From Bacillus sp. E(2018) (lineage in GTDB: Bacteria > Bacillota > Bacilli > Bacillales > Fictibacillaceae), in assembly GCF_005503015.1 (NCBI RefSeq), contig NZ_SCOL01000002.1, forward strand, positions 62,001 through 126,000: DNA of 64,000 bases, written 5' to 3'. Shown in pieces: positions 9,648-18,801 of the stretch. The first letter of the stretch is position 1. The number at the start of each line of letters is the position of its first letter. The notes beneath the pieces are model-generated. The model ran no database searches, had not been told where the DNA came from, and saw nothing but the letters and a program-made list of their open reading frames with translations. Made by a program: the position numbers and the translations under genes.

Positions 9648-9690
9648 AATAAAAAAAAGACGACTATTTTTAGCCGTCTTTTTCTATCGT
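9648..9690 (-). terminator. Hairpin between the 101-residue gene and the NlpC/P60 gene
   Basis: AAAGACG..CGTCTTT with a preceding A-run on the plus strand overlaps the stop of the gene ending at 9670. It suggests that the hydrolase gene may be expressed partly on its own. Confidence 0.55.
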
Positions 9691-9975
9691 TTCTAGATTG
9701 AATTTCTTTTGATAGGATACAAGCTTTTTATTCCAATCGTTTAATGATGTTTGAAAAAGAATTTCTCCTTTCGAATTAAAAACTCTTACATCGTTACCTG
9801 TTACCTTTGTATAATTTAATTCAAGGTCCTCTGATAGATTTTCAAATCCATCAATTACTTTTTTTTCATCAGTACTTAATACTTCACTTCTTTTAAACGT
9901 TGACATGATTTGTAGCAATCCAAGAATGATAACCACAGGCAGTATAAAGCCCATTAACTTCTTTACTGTTTTCAT
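9670..9975 (-). CDS. Small membrane-anchored protein in the gamma-PGA operon
   Basis: 101 residues with one N-terminal membrane segment (about 8-27) and a soluble part predicted outside the cell. I do not recognise the family. Its ATG overlaps the stop of the ggt gene by four bases (ATGA-type coupling), so it is certainly part of the operon. The pgs operons of other bacilli carry a short membrane gene pgsE; this protein is about twice that size and shows no evident similarity. A scaffold role for the synthase is only a guess. Confidence 0.75.
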   Translation of the reverse strand: MKTVKKLMGFILPVVIILGLLQIMSTFKRSEVLSTDEKKVIDGFENLSEDLELNYTKVTGNDVRVFNSKGEILFQTSLNDWNKKLVSYQKKFNLETIEKDG

Positions 9976-11594
9976 TTAACCATCCAACTCCCATTACGAC
10001 GCTTATCTGCAACACCGTAGATTTTATCGTGCTGTTTATCAACGACTAAGGCTTGAATTCCTCCGTAAAAAGTATCATTTTTATAATAATCAATAGAATA
10101 GCCTAGCTTTTTTAATCTTTTTTCTGTGCTGTTTGGAAACGCAGACTCTGCTAATATCTCGTTTCCATCAAAATAAAATCTTGAATGGTCTACAGCATCT
10201 TGAAGTGAATCTTCTTTAGACTTAAATTCATTCAGTGCCAGAAACAAAGCCATAGGTATTCGATTTCCACCAGGAGATCCTATTCCAATCGTAAGATCTT
10301 TGTTTATTAATATGGTAGGCGTCGTGTAACTTCTAGACTGTTTACCTTTTGAGAACTCATTTACAGAATTTTTTCGAGCACTAAAATTATCCATCTGGTT
10401 ATTCAAGAAAAAGCCATGCAACACTTTACCCGTTCCGAAAAAGTTACTTAACGTATTAGTCGCTGACACAACGGTTCCATTCTTGTCCATGATTACAAAG
10501 TGTGTGGTGCTTGTATGTTCTTCGTCATCAGACTCTATTTTTTGTGTAATCTTATCTTTATGAATATGATCTGAGAGGTCACTTATATAGGAATCTGATA
10601 TTAAATCGTTTTCTCTGACATTTTCAAAATCAGGATCACCTAAATGTGTTGCCCGAGATTGATAAGTTGCTCTTTGAATTTCCCCGGCTAAATGAATATA
10701 TTCGCTCATGCCTTCTAATTCAGTAATTTCTAGCTTGTTAGCCAGCTTTAGCATTTGTATGAGGGTGATTCCCGAAAACGGTGGAGGTGCTGAAATAATT
10801 TCGTATCCATCAACCTTGCTTCGAACCGGATCTTGAAACGATACTTTGTAACTCTTAAGCTCTTTGTTACTGATCCCGATATAGTCACTAAGGTCTTCTC
10901 CAACTTCCCCCGAATAAAATCCTTCTGCACCCTCACTCTGTATAACTTTCAGGGTATCAGCAAGTTCTTTTTGTTGAACTAATTCATTCGCTTCGATCGT
11001 CTGGCCATCTGGAAAAAACGAAGACAGATCAGATGAATCTAAACGATATTTCGCATTCGATAATCGCTCTGAAAGCACTTGATCTGATTTAAAACCTAGT
11101 TCAGCTAAATCTACAGCAGGATCTAGAAGTTCTTCCCAAGAAAGAGAACCATATTTTTTGTGAGCTGCTTCCATACCTTTCACAAAGTCAGGTATCGCTG
11201 TTTTATTATCTGTAGTGCGAAAACGGGATGGAGCACGTTCCCGATAATTAATAAAATCACTTTTCTCGTCATTTTGAATTAACATGCCACCACCGCCACC
11301 TATTCCTGAGCCGTATGGTTCTACGACATTCAATACAAATGAAACAGCAATGGCCGCATCTACTGCATTACCACCTTGCTCTAAAATATCTATTCCCGCT
11401 TTAACAGCAATGGGATGAGATGCAGAAACTCCGATATGCTCAGATTTTTCATAGTTTAATGAGGACTCAAAACCTTTAATGGATTCGTATTTTTTTGTAT
11501 GTTCTCGTTTATTATTCAAATCGCTTATATTGAACCATAAAAACAACACTCCAATACAAATGACCAAAATAAACGTTTTTGTCCTTTTTCTCAT
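9972..11594 (-). CDS. ggt: Gamma-glutamyltransferase/CapD-like protein
   Basis: 540 residues with an N-terminal membrane segment (5-27). Family motifs are ISASHPIAVKAGIDILEQGGNAVDAAIAV-like at about 58-86, YGSGIGGGGGML, and the autoprocessing site at HTSTTHFVIMDKNG, where the second Thr of the TTH stretch is the probable N-terminal nucleophile of the small subunit. GSPGGNRIP is the substrate-binding loop. Ggt removes gamma-glutamyl groups; CapD of Bacillus anthracis anchors gamma-PGA to the wall. The membrane segment and the place directly after pgsA (one base gap) favour a CapD/PgsD-like role in polymer release or attachment. Confidence 0.9.
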   Translation of the reverse strand: MRKRTKTFILVICIGVLFLWFNISDLNNKREHTKKYESIKGFESSLNYEKSEHIGVSASHPIAVKAGIDILEQGGNAVDAAIAVSFVLNVVEPYGSGIGGGGGMLIQNDEKSDFINYRERAPSRFRTTDNKTAIPDFVKGMEAAHKKYGSLSWEELLDPAVDLAELGFKSDQVLSERLSNAKYRLDSSDLSSFFPDGQTIEANELVQQKELADTLKVIQSEGAEGFYSGEVGEDLSDYIGISNKELKSYKVSFQDPVRSKVDGYEIISAPPPFSGITLIQMLKLANKLEITELEGMSEYIHLAGEIQRATYQSRATHLGDPDFENVRENDLISDSYISDLSDHIHKDKITQKIESDDEEHTSTTHFVIMDKNGTVVSATNTLSNFFGTGKVLHGFFLNNQMDNFSARKNSVNEFSKGKQSRSYTTPTILINKDLTIGIGSPGGNRIPMALFLALNEFKSKEDSLQDAVDHSRFYFDGNEILAESAFPNSTEKRLKKLGYSIDYYKNDTFYGGIQALVVDKQHDKIYGVADKRRNGSWMVK

Positions 11595-11595
11595 T

Positions 11596-12747
11596 TTATC
11601 TTCCCGTTTCTTTAATTACCTTTTTATGATTTACCTGAAAAGAAAGTTTTCCATCCTGACGTTTCCAGACTATACTTTCACCAGTATCTTTTGTTAATTG
11701 TCTAAATATCTTTTCTCTAGCTAACCAGCTGTTAACAGGAGAAGGTGTTGCTTCTCTTATGCGTAATGGCGTGATCTCAAAGGTGGCCATGCCGTCTTTA
11801 GAAAGTTTATATTGAACGACGGCACTGTCACGCGTTCGGGACCAGCCCTGATCAAATACAAAATTGCCTAACGAATAAAAAATAACAGTGTCGTTATACT
11901 TCTCAACAGTAGAAAGAACATGAGGATGATGACCAATCACAATGTCTGCTCCTGCATCTGAAAGTGCATGACCTAATCCAACTTGTCGAGGACTCGCTTC
12001 AGCATCGTATTCTTGTCCCCAATGCATATGGACGACTACAAGATCTGCATTTCTCTTAGCCTCTGAAATAAGAGGCATGAAGATTGTTGGATCAGCGTTT
12101 GCTACGCCACCGTCATTTTTTGTAGCTCTTGCGCCTTTTACATAAGCATCCGTAAACCCTAAAGTAGCAATCGTAATACCGTTGATCGACTGGTAAGATA
12201 CTTCACCTGCATCTTCAATGTTTTTTCCTGCACCTACAAAATCCATGTCCGTCTTATTAAAGGTTTCAATGGAATCTTCTAAGCCTGGTTCTAAATAATC
12301 CATAGTGTGATTATTAGCTAGATTCAATACGGAAAAACCTAAATTCTTCATTGTCTTTACACTATCTGCAGAAGTTTGTAAGTGTATGAATTTATCCGCT
12401 TCTTCATAATCATCCGTTTTAGTAACTGGATGCTCAAAGTTTCCCGTAACATAATCAGAAGTCTCAAAATAGGGACGAACATTTCTGAATAAGTATTCTT
12501 GTCCTTTTTTATCCGTAACTTCCTCCACATGTCTGCCTAGCATAATGTCTCCCACAAATGTACCAGTTAGAAGCGGTGGTTCCCCTTCACTCTTTACAGC
12601 AACAGGATCATTCTCAAAAAAGAGATTGTAAGAGATGATTAAAGTTAAAACAATGATAGTGGAAAGAATGGAATACTTTTTATTCTTCTTTTTTGTACGT
12701 TTTAAAAAACGTAACACTTTTTCTTGAGGTGTTAATACTCTATTCAT
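11596..12747 (-). CDS. pgsA: Poly-gamma-glutamate synthesis protein PgsA/CapA
   Basis: 383 residues, as in the family. A cytoplasmic N-terminal stub, one membrane segment at about 24-45, then an extracellular metallophosphatase-like fold with GTFVGDIMLGRHV, GNFEHPV, NLANNHTMDY, VVHMHWGQEY and VIGHHPHVL. PgsA assists polymer export and elongation in the PgsBCA complex. It is 11 bases downstream of pgsC and followed immediately by ggt. Confidence 0.95.
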   Translation of the reverse strand: MNRVLTPQEKVLRFLKRTKKKNKKYSILSTIIVLTLIISYNLFFENDPVAVKSEGEPPLLTGTFVGDIMLGRHVEEVTDKKGQEYLFRNVRPYFETSDYVTGNFEHPVTKTDDYEEADKFIHLQTSADSVKTMKNLGFSVLNLANNHTMDYLEPGLEDSIETFNKTDMDFVGAGKNIEDAGEVSYQSINGITIATLGFTDAYVKGARATKNDGGVANADPTIFMPLISEAKRNADLVVVHMHWGQEYDAEASPRQVGLGHALSDAGADIVIGHHPHVLSTVEKYNDTVIFYSLGNFVFDQGWSRTRDSAVVQYKLSKDGMATFEITPLRIREATPSPVNSWLAREKIFRQLTKDTGESIVWKRQDGKLSFQVNHKKVIKETGR

Positions 12748-12758
12748 CTACTATTCTC

Positions 12759-13208
12759 CTAAAACAGATAATACAATGACATAATACTGAATGTTAATCC
12801 ACTTAGTAGCACCGTGCTTCCTAATGTCATTGGAATACCTTGTTTTTGAATTGTATTTGCGATCAAACCTGGAACGATAACGCCGATGCCTCTAAACTCA
12901 TAGATTTCGAACGGCATAACAGGATATAAATAGTCAAAAACTAATTTAAGAGCTATACCTGTAGTCAGCATAGCTGCAAACTTTCTGCGGCCATATAAAA
13001 TCATAAATCGAGAAAGTCCGTAATTAACGATCAAAAATGTTAGTAAGCTAATAAATAGAACAATTAACAGAAAAATGGGTTGATCAAAGATAAGTGCTAA
13101 GTAACCAGGTACAACCAATCCTGCTGGGATAATTCCTGTTTTCTCAGTGAAAATTAAGCTTAAAATAACTCCTAAGACTAGTGCTATGTATAAATCAGAT
13201 CCAAACAT
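12759..13208 (-). CDS. pgsC: Poly-gamma-glutamate synthesis membrane protein PgsC/CapC
   Basis: 149 residues, identical in length to the Bacillus subtilis protein, with about five hydrophobic segments. GIIPAGLVVPGYLAL and GIGVIVPGLIANTIQKQG are the characteristic repeated P-G loops. PgsC forms the membrane part of the gamma-PGA ligase/exporter with PgsB. It starts nine bases after pgsB. Confidence 0.95.
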   Translation of the reverse strand: MFGSDLYIALVLGVILSLIFTEKTGIIPAGLVVPGYLALIFDQPIFLLIVLFISLLTFLIVNYGLSRFMILYGRRKFAAMLTTGIALKLVFDYLYPVMPFEIYEFRGIGVIVPGLIANTIQKQGIPMTLGSTVLLSGLTFSIMSLYYLF

Positions 13209-13217
13209 ATCTGTTCG

Positions 13218-14399
13218 TTACCCCACTTTTTTTCCGTATTTATTTGTCGAGAATTTTTGAATTAAAGGTTCAGCAGACCCATGAATATTACCTACCCCAT
13301 AAATAACAGTATTGTTTAACACAGGTATAATCTTATTAAAGATCTCTTCCGTACCATAACCTTCTAAATTCCACACTTCTTTTGCTTTTATATTTCCTTT
13401 ATCAAATTCATTAAGAATTGGACTTGTTGTTTCTCCAATTAAAATAAGTATTTCTGCATCTATGTATGGTAAAACATCTTTGGAAAACTGTTCTGTGCGA
13501 TCCACTCGATCAGCTCGACAGTTCATGATTATGATAGGTCTTTCTGTTGGATACCCAAGTTCGACAATTCTATCCCAAATCTTTAAAGTCGATGATGCAT
13601 CATTTGCAGCAAATCCATTTACAAAATAGGATGGAGAATCTTGATCTCCCATAATCGTTATTCGCATAGCACCAGGATCGGGATTCGCATTTAACATTCC
13701 AGTAAATGCAGTATCTTTATCTATTCCAATGGCCTCAGCAACACCAAGTGCCAATGCTGCGTTATCAGGAAAGACCATATATTCAAATTTCCTTAAAAAA
13801 GACTCTGTGATTTGTGAGTTATCTGCAACTATCACTTTGGTATTTCGATCCTTGGCTACTTCTTTGTAATAGTCTAAATAGGAATCATCTGTAACAATTA
13901 AGTGACCATTGTAAGGAATAGTAGCAGTAAATGCTTCTGCGACCTCATCTAATGTTGGTCCCATAACGTCCATGTGATCTTCCAGGACGTTTACAATCAC
14001 TCCAATGTTCGCTTGTACTAATTTTTCTTGAAATGTTATTTGATAATCCGGATTTACAGCCATGCACTCACTAATTAATGCTTCACAGCCATGGCTAGCT
14101 GCTTTTTGCACGACCCTTCTCTGTTCACCAATATTAGGACCCTCTGGCCTTCTAATTATTGGTTCTTCTTCGTCTTTAAACCAAAAAATCATTCTTGCAG
14201 AAGTACCAGTTGTCTTTCCTATCGTCTTATAACCTGCCTCCCTTACGATTCCTGTTATTAGACGAGTAACGGTTGACTTACCACGAATTCCATTGATATT
14301 TACTCGAATGGGAATTGATTCAATGCTTTTCTTATGTAACCTCTGTTCATATACCCCATAAAAAATAATTATAGTAAGAATAATAGGTATCAGGATCAT
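13218..14399 (-). CDS. pgsB: Poly-gamma-glutamate synthase PgsB/CapB
   Basis: The start is set at ATG 14399, which gives 393 residues, the family length, and follows a GGGGAG site at normal spacing; in-frame codons further upstream lack a site. An N-terminal membrane segment is followed by a Mur-ligase-like ATP site, VNINGIRGKSTVTRLI (about 36-51). ISECMAVNPDYQ and VNVLEDHMDVMGPT are amide-ligase motifs. PgsB polymerises glutamate through gamma-linkages with ATP. It is the first gene of the leftward pgsBCA-ggt-small protein-hydrolase operon. Confidence 0.95.
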   Translation of the reverse strand: MILIPIILTIIIFYGVYEQRLHKKSIESIPIRVNINGIRGKSTVTRLITGIVREAGYKTIGKTTGTSARMIFWFKDEEEPIIRRPEGPNIGEQRRVVQKAASHGCEALISECMAVNPDYQITFQEKLVQANIGVIVNVLEDHMDVMGPTLDEVAEAFTATIPYNGHLIVTDDSYLDYYKEVAKDRNTKVIVADNSQITESFLRKFEYMVFPDNAALALGVAEAIGIDKDTAFTGMLNANPDPGAMRITIMGDQDSPSYFVNGFAANDASSTLKIWDRIVELGYPTERPIIIMNCRADRVDRTEQFSKDVLPYIDAEILILIGETTSPILNEFDKGNIKAKEVWNLEGYGTEEIFNKIIPVLNNTVIYGVGNIHGSAEPLIQKFSTNKYGKKVG

Positions 14400-14639
14400 A
14401 TGAATTTTCTCCCCTCTTTTCCATTTGTTATCTAAAAAACTTGTTTTAGTAAAACACACGGATTATTATTTCGCAATAAGATCACTGTATCTATGGGTAT
14501 ACTTAACGAAAACGTAATATAGTCTTATTATTTGTCTTTTATGTATCTAACTTTTTACTTATGAAGGATTGCTTTTAGATCATTAAAATGTTACATATAG
14601 ACTTTCATGAAACTATCGAGATTAGATTAAATATAATTT

Positions 14640-14668
14640 TTGACACAATACCGAATTACTCGTAAAAA
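14640..14668 (+). promoter_or_regulatory. Weak sigma-A-like promoter ahead of pssA
   Basis: TTGACA at 14640-14645 has a 17-base spacer to TAAAAA at 14663-14668. The -35 is perfect and the -10 poor. It lies in the AT-rich divergent region 14400-14733 between pgsB and pssA, where I see no other feature. Confidence 0.3.
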
Positions 14669-14733
14669 AACATAACTTTTTCCAATAAAATCATCTATTA
14701 TATAGAGAAGAGTATTTTTTAAGGACGTGAACA

Positions 14734-15459
14734 ATGAAAAAGCATATTCCAAACCTATTAACTTTAGGAAATTTATTCTGTGGGTTTCTTTCCATCGGGT
14801 ACGTTTCAAACGGTGATATTCGAAACGCAGCCATCCTCATTTTTATCGCGATGATGCTGGATGCGGTCGACGGAAGAGCTGCTCGCATCTTAGGGGTTTC
14901 AGGAAACCTAGGAAAAGAACTCGATTCCCTTGCGGACGTTGTATCTTTTGGGGTTGCACCTGCCTATTTTGTAGCGAATACTTACTTTGCTCATTTAGGA
15001 ATGTGGGGCTTTTTATTTGCAGGATTGTTCCCGCTATTCGGCGCATACCGTTTAGCACGCTTTAACATTACAGCTGCAGAAGAATCCATGAAGTATTTTA
15101 AAGGAATTCCAATTCCATTAGCAGGCGGAATCGTTGTATTTTTGGTCTTTTTTGTAAAATGGATTCCACTTTGGATTTTTGTACTTCTGTTTTACGGACT
15201 CGGTCTCTTGATGGTAAGCACGATCAAGATTCCAAGCTTCAAGGATATCCCGATGCCGCGATACGGAACGATTATCTCGCTATTCTTGTTTTACATGTTT
15301 TACTTGCTTGCGAAGAACCGATTCGAAAGCGTACCGATCTTCTTTTATGTCGCACTAGCTACTTACTTCCTATTTATCGGGGTTCGTTTTATTAAGGTAA
15401 AAGAGATCAAGATCAGACGGCCGAGACGACCTCGTCGTAACAAAAGAAGACGCTTCTAA
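14734..15459 (+). CDS. pssA: CDP-diacylglycerol-serine O-phosphatidyltransferase
   Basis: 241 residues with about six membrane segments and a basic C-terminal tail (RRPRRPRRNKRRR). The CDP-alcohol phosphotransferase motif is complete: DAVDGRAAR, then G of SGNLG, then ELDSLADVVSFG (about residues 48-73), which bind the metal and the CDP moiety. The enzyme makes phosphatidylserine, the precursor of phosphatidylethanolamine, in the membrane. The usual partners psd and ybfM-like genes are not adjacent. Confidence 0.95.
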   Translation: MKKHIPNLLTLGNLFCGFLSIGYVSNGDIRNAAILIFIAMMLDAVDGRAARILGVSGNLGKELDSLADVVSFGVAPAYFVANTYFAHLGMWGFLFAGLFPLFGAYRLARFNITAAEESMKYFKGIPIPLAGGIVVFLVFFVKWIPLWIFVLLFYGLGLLMVSTIKIPSFKDIPMPRYGTIISLFLFYMFYLLAKNRFESVPIFFYVALATYFLFIGVRFIKVKEIKIRRPRRPRRNKRRRF

Positions 15460-15468
15460 AGTTCACCT

Positions 15469-15506
15469 ACCAGATGCTAAAGATTTTCGGCATCTGGTTT
15501 TATTTT
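15469..15506 (+). terminator. Terminator after pssA
   Basis: ACCAGATGC / GCATCTGGT stem followed by TTTTATTTTT, ten bases past the pssA stop. Confidence 0.85.
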
Positions 15507-15602
15507 TGAATCATCTTTTCCTCTCTCCCTTCATATAATGTCACAATAAGCGAAACATGTACTTTGTGAAATGGACAAATCATGTTTGAGAGGAGAGATG
15601 GT

Positions 15603-15959
15603 ATGAACAACTACCCAAACCTTAGGGAGTTCTATGAAAAGGTGCCTATTTTAATCGGTGAAAATGATCGGGCTGCTCTAAAGAACACAGCTCAGGAAGA
15701 CGACGCAGCACTTGAGAGCTCCACACATTGGCTCATCGCGATGGAAGGCAGTGAAAAGCAACGAAATGTTTACCACTGGAAGGTGCTCATCTATCCTTCA
15801 CAAACGAAAGTGATACATTGCTATAAATCGCCGTACTACGCGTCGCAGCACTTTACATCCATCTATGAGGCCATCGAGTACTCTAACGAGTTAAGTCAAA
15901 AAGCCCGCGAAGATTTGCTAAGTACGATTGAAAAGCCTGCCTTACAAAGAGAAGCTTAA
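15603..15959 (+). CDS. Hypothetical cytoplasmic protein
   Basis: 118 residues from ATG 15603, chosen for the GAGAGGAGAG site just upstream. There is no signal peptide or membrane segment. Acidic N-terminal half; aromatic-rich centre (HWKVLIYPSQTKVIHCYKSPYYASQHF). I do not recognise the family. Monocistronic. Confidence 0.7.
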   Translation: MNNYPNLREFYEKVPILIGENDRAALKNTAQEDDAALESSTHWLIAMEGSEKQRNVYHWKVLIYPSQTKVIHCYKSPYYASQHFTSIYEAIEYSNELSQKAREDLLSTIEKPALQREA

Positions 15960-16173
15960 CGAGATTCACCCTCGCTTTTCTTTTTGCTACAGATTGTGAA
16001 ACAGTGTACATAGGACAGCAAACTATATAAGAAACGAACCAATGAAGTGGATAATAAACCAGTTCATTTTTATTATGTCTTTTTCATAAATTAGTGCAGA
16101 CGATCTTACATAATAAAGGTATAGTAGGAAAATAAGGAAATGAAATAAGAACGATATAAAGAGGAGAATCAGG

Positions 16174-16300
16174 ATGAACGAAGCACAACAAGAGGACAAT
16201 ACCTCATTTTAGGAAGAACCTCAAGTTGTTCAGAAAAACATTGGAATAGTTTATTATTGAAAAGCCGAAAGACTATCATGAAAACCTTATGCATGTATGG
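16174..16300 (+). pseudogene. Possible decayed small gene
   Basis: A GAGGAGAATC site precedes ATG 16174, but the frame stops after 12 codons with TAG. It then continues plausibly (EEPQVVQKNIGIVYY) to another stop. One CAG-to-TAG change would explain the first stop. The remaining part of the 458-base gap (15960-16417) shows only AT-rich sequence and a terminator near 16375-16400. Confidence 0.25.
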
Positions 16301-16371
16301 GAAAGGAAACTCTCTTTTAAAGTCTTTTTTTAATGTTCAACAAGTATCGTATAACTATGATCGAAATGAAA

Positions 16372-16412
16372 AACAGCCACTCCTATAAAATAAGGAGTGA
16401 CCATTTTAAAAA
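16372..16412 (-). terminator. Terminator after the ABC exporter
   Basis: GCCACTCCTTATTTTATAGGAGTG-type hairpin (arms CACTCCT / AGGAGTG) just beyond the stop codon at 16418, with weak U-rich flanks. Confidence 0.6.
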
Positions 16413-16417
16413 ACGAT

Positions 16418-18160
16418 CTAATACTGTAAGTCAAACTGCTTATTGTAAAGCTGCGCATATGCTCCATTGTAGCTAAGCAATACTTCGTGCGTCCCTTCCT
16501 CCACAATGCCTTCGTTTGTTAGCACAATAATTCGTTCAGCATTGCGGATTGTGGAAAGGCGATGAGCAATAACAATCGTCGTACGCCCTTTTGCTAGTGA
16601 CTCAAGTGATTCCTTGATTACTGCTTCAGATTCATTATCCAGCGCACTCGTCGCTTCATCCAGAATTAGTACAGAAGGATTCTTTAAAAATACACGAGCG
16701 ATACTGAGCCGTTGCTTCTGACCACCAGAAAGCTTCACTCCTCGTTGACCGATGTCAGCGTGATACCCATTTGGCAAGCTCATAATGAACTCGTGAGCGT
16801 TAGCCTGCTTTGCGGCCTCCACCACTTCTTCATCAGTCGCTTCATTATTACCATAGCGGATATTCTCCATCACGGTTCCTGCGAACAAATAAACGTCTTG
16901 TTGCACAACACCAATCTGATTTCGCAAATCATTTAAATCAAGCTCTCTTATGTCCACACCATCAAGCTGCACTTCCCCTTTTGTCACTTCATAAAAGCGA
17001 GGAATGAGCGAGCAGAGTGTTGTCTTTCCCGCACCAGATGGTCCCACGAGGGCAACGTACTCTCCAGGCTTTATATGAAGAGAAAGATTCGAAAACACAG
17101 GATCCAAATGCGGTTCGTACTGAAATCTCACTTCCTTAAATGTAATCTTCCCTTTTACTGCGAAAAGTTTTCTCGCATCTGTATGACTCTCAATGTCTGG
17201 TTGTAAGTTCATGATTTCCATAAAGCGCTGAAAGCCTGTAATGCCTTCTTGAAACTGTGTGCTCATATGAGTCAAACGCTGTATAGGCTCTACCATATAG
17301 CCGACATATAACAAAAATGTGATCAGATCGGCTAAATCTAATGTTTGATTAACGATACTGGCGCTGCCGAACACCACAACGGTAATCGTGATGAGCTGAA
17401 TCAAGATCTGAATGCTGTTATAAAAAGTTGCTTCTACTTTATATGTGTTTCTTCGACTTTCTAAAAAACGAAGATTTTCTCTATTAAACTTACGGATCTC
17501 CACTTGTTCGTTCGCAAAAGATTTTACGACCCGAATTCCTGAAAGTGTATCCTCAAGCTGAGCATTGATATCTGCAATCCGCTCTTTATTTCGTCGCAGT
17601 GCTTCGTTTTCTTTCTTGTTAAAATAGAGCGAGAGAAAACCGATGATCGGTAGGAACAAAAACACCGCCAGCGTTAAAGGTACATTGATAAAAAACAGAA
17701 TCACAAATGCCCCTACAAACCTCACGAAATATTTGACGTAATCTTCTGGACCGTGATGATACAGTTCAGCAAGTAAAAATAAGTCGTTCGTTACTCGAGA
17801 CATGAGTTGGCCGGTCTTTTCTTTATCGTAAAAACTAAAAGAAAGTTTCTGTAGGTGCTGAAACAATTCGCTGCGTATATCACTTTCCATTCGAGCACCG
17901 ACCACATGTCCTTTATAGTCTACAAAGTATGTTCCGAGATTCTGAATAACAACTAAAGCGAACATGATTCCGCCGATCCAGTAGACTTTATGAAGGACAA
18001 CGGATAAGTCCCCTTCTAAAACATCTTTTGTTATATACCGAACGAGCAGCGGAAGGATGAGTGTGATTCCAGAAACAATAAACGCAGTAATTAATACAGA
18101 TAGAAATAACCCTAAATACGGTTTGTAATAGGAGAAAAAACGTTTGATTGGAAAATTCAT
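16418..18160 (-). CDS. ABC exporter, fused permease and ATPase (multidrug-type)
   Basis: 580 residues, a half-transporter. The N-terminal membrane domain has six segments (about 15-310). The nucleotide-binding domain carries Walker A GPSGAGKTT, signature LSGGQKQR, Walker B VLILDEATSALD and the H-loop AHRLST. The family exports drugs or lipids and works as a homodimer or heterodimer; no partner half is adjacent, so a homodimer is likely. Its start codon follows an 18-codon leader ORF and an RBS-covering hairpin, suggesting regulation by translation arrest. The substrate is unknown. Confidence 0.92.
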   Translation of the reverse strand: MNFPIKRFFSYYKPYLGLFLSVLITAFIVSGITLILPLLVRYITKDVLEGDLSVVLHKVYWIGGIMFALVVIQNLGTYFVDYKGHVVGARMESDIRSELFQHLQKLSFSFYDKEKTGQLMSRVTNDLFLLAELYHHGPEDYVKYFVRFVGAFVILFFINVPLTLAVFLFLPIIGFLSLYFNKKENEALRRNKERIADINAQLEDTLSGIRVVKSFANEQVEIRKFNRENLRFLESRRNTYKVEATFYNSIQILIQLITITVVVFGSASIVNQTLDLADLITFLLYVGYMVEPIQRLTHMSTQFQEGITGFQRFMEIMNLQPDIESHTDARKLFAVKGKITFKEVRFQYEPHLDPVFSNLSLHIKPGEYVALVGPSGAGKTTLCSLIPRFYEVTKGEVQLDGVDIRELDLNDLRNQIGVVQQDVYLFAGTVMENIRYGNNEATDEEVVEAAKQANAHEFIMSLPNGYHADIGQRGVKLSGGQKQRLSIARVFLKNPSVLILDEATSALDNESEAVIKESLESLAKGRTTIVIAHRLSTIRNAERIIVLTNEGIVEEGTHEVLLSYNGAYAQLYNKQFDLQY

Positions 18161-18166
18161 GATTTA

Positions 18167-18203
18167 CCCCTTTTGTGTTTTTTTACGAGGCACACATAAG
18201 GGG
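18167..18203 (-). promoter_or_regulatory. Hairpin covering the ABC exporter ribosome binding site
   Basis: On the minus strand CCCCTTATGTG pairs with CACAAAAGGGG (one mismatch, 15-base loop). The second arm contains the AAAGGGG ribosome binding site for the exporter start at 18160. There is no U-run, so this is a translational rather than a transcriptional signal. The first arm can alternatively pair with AAGGGTGGAACAC inside the leader ORF. Confidence 0.5.
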
Positions 18204-18219
18204 ACACACCGTCTATAAG

Positions 18220-18276
18220 TTAAGAACGTGTTCCACCCTTATATGTTTGTACGGTTTGAGTAGTCATGTTTCTCAT
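18220..18276 (-). CDS. Candidate 18-residue leader peptide of the ABC exporter
   Basis: AAGGAGGAATTTAAC precedes the ATG, an ideal ribosome binding site. The frame encodes MRNMTTQTVQTYKGGTRS and stops 59 bases before the exporter start. A short ORF with a near-perfect initiation signal ahead of a drug-type ABC gene is the layout of ribosome-mediated attenuation (as in bmrB-bmrCD). The peptide sequence matches no leader I know. Function is inferred from layout only. Confidence 0.5.
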   Translation of the reverse strand: MRNMTTQTVQTYKGGTRS

Positions 18277-18351
18277 GTTAAATTCCTCCTTAATCATTAA
18301 TACCATAAGTATAAACGTTTTTTAAAAATTCTGATACTTTATTTAATCAAC

Positions 18352-18400
18352 AAAAAAAGACTCATAAGATAGTCAACCTACTACTCCTGAGTCTTTTATA
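18352..18400 (-). terminator. Terminator after the 52-residue gene
   Basis: AAAAGACTCA / TGAGTCTTTT arms with a U-run on the minus strand, 20 bases past the stop at 18420. Confidence 0.7.
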
Positions 18401-18419
18401 ATCTATGGGTAAACGTAAA

Positions 18420-18578
18420 TTATAGTTGAACCATAACTTCTGATTTATGAACCAAGATCACACGAGGTACATAAGGTTCATTCACTTTCCTAATCTCAAG
18501 AAAGTCCGAAGAATATACGTGAAGTACTTTGTGCAATTCATCATGATAGGTTACGAGGTCGCCTCTTTCAATAGTCAT
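18420..18578 (-). CDS. Small 52-residue protein, SH3-like composition
   Basis: ATG 18578 is preceded by AGGGTGAAAG. The product begins MTIERGDLVTYHDELHKVLHV and ends VILVHKSEVMVQL. The pattern 'GDLV.Y....KV..V....' resembles small beta-barrel (SH3/KOW-like) Bacillus proteins such as the DUF2187 group, but I cannot assign it. It has its own terminator, which supports a real gene. Confidence 0.6.
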   Translation of the reverse strand: MTIERGDLVTYHDELHKVLHVYSSDFLEIRKVNEPYVPRVILVHKSEVMVQL

Positions 18579-18801
18579 AGCTTTCACCCTAGTCGTTAGT
18601 TTCTATAGTTAATTATACCTAACTATTTCGGTAAAAAAATTGGGAAACATGAAGGGATTTAGAGGTTAAATCACGATAATTTAAGACTAGTTTCCTCTTA
18701 CAGTTAAAGTTCATGTATATTTATAGAAGGGAAAATTTTTAGCGTGAGCTTATACCTAATAAATGTAAATTAACCATGCAAACAAAGGCGGGGTAACAAA
18801 T

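Noticed and set aside
9670..9975. Calling the 101-residue protein PgsE
   Set aside because: It is longer, follows ggt rather than pgsA, and no sequence similarity is visible.
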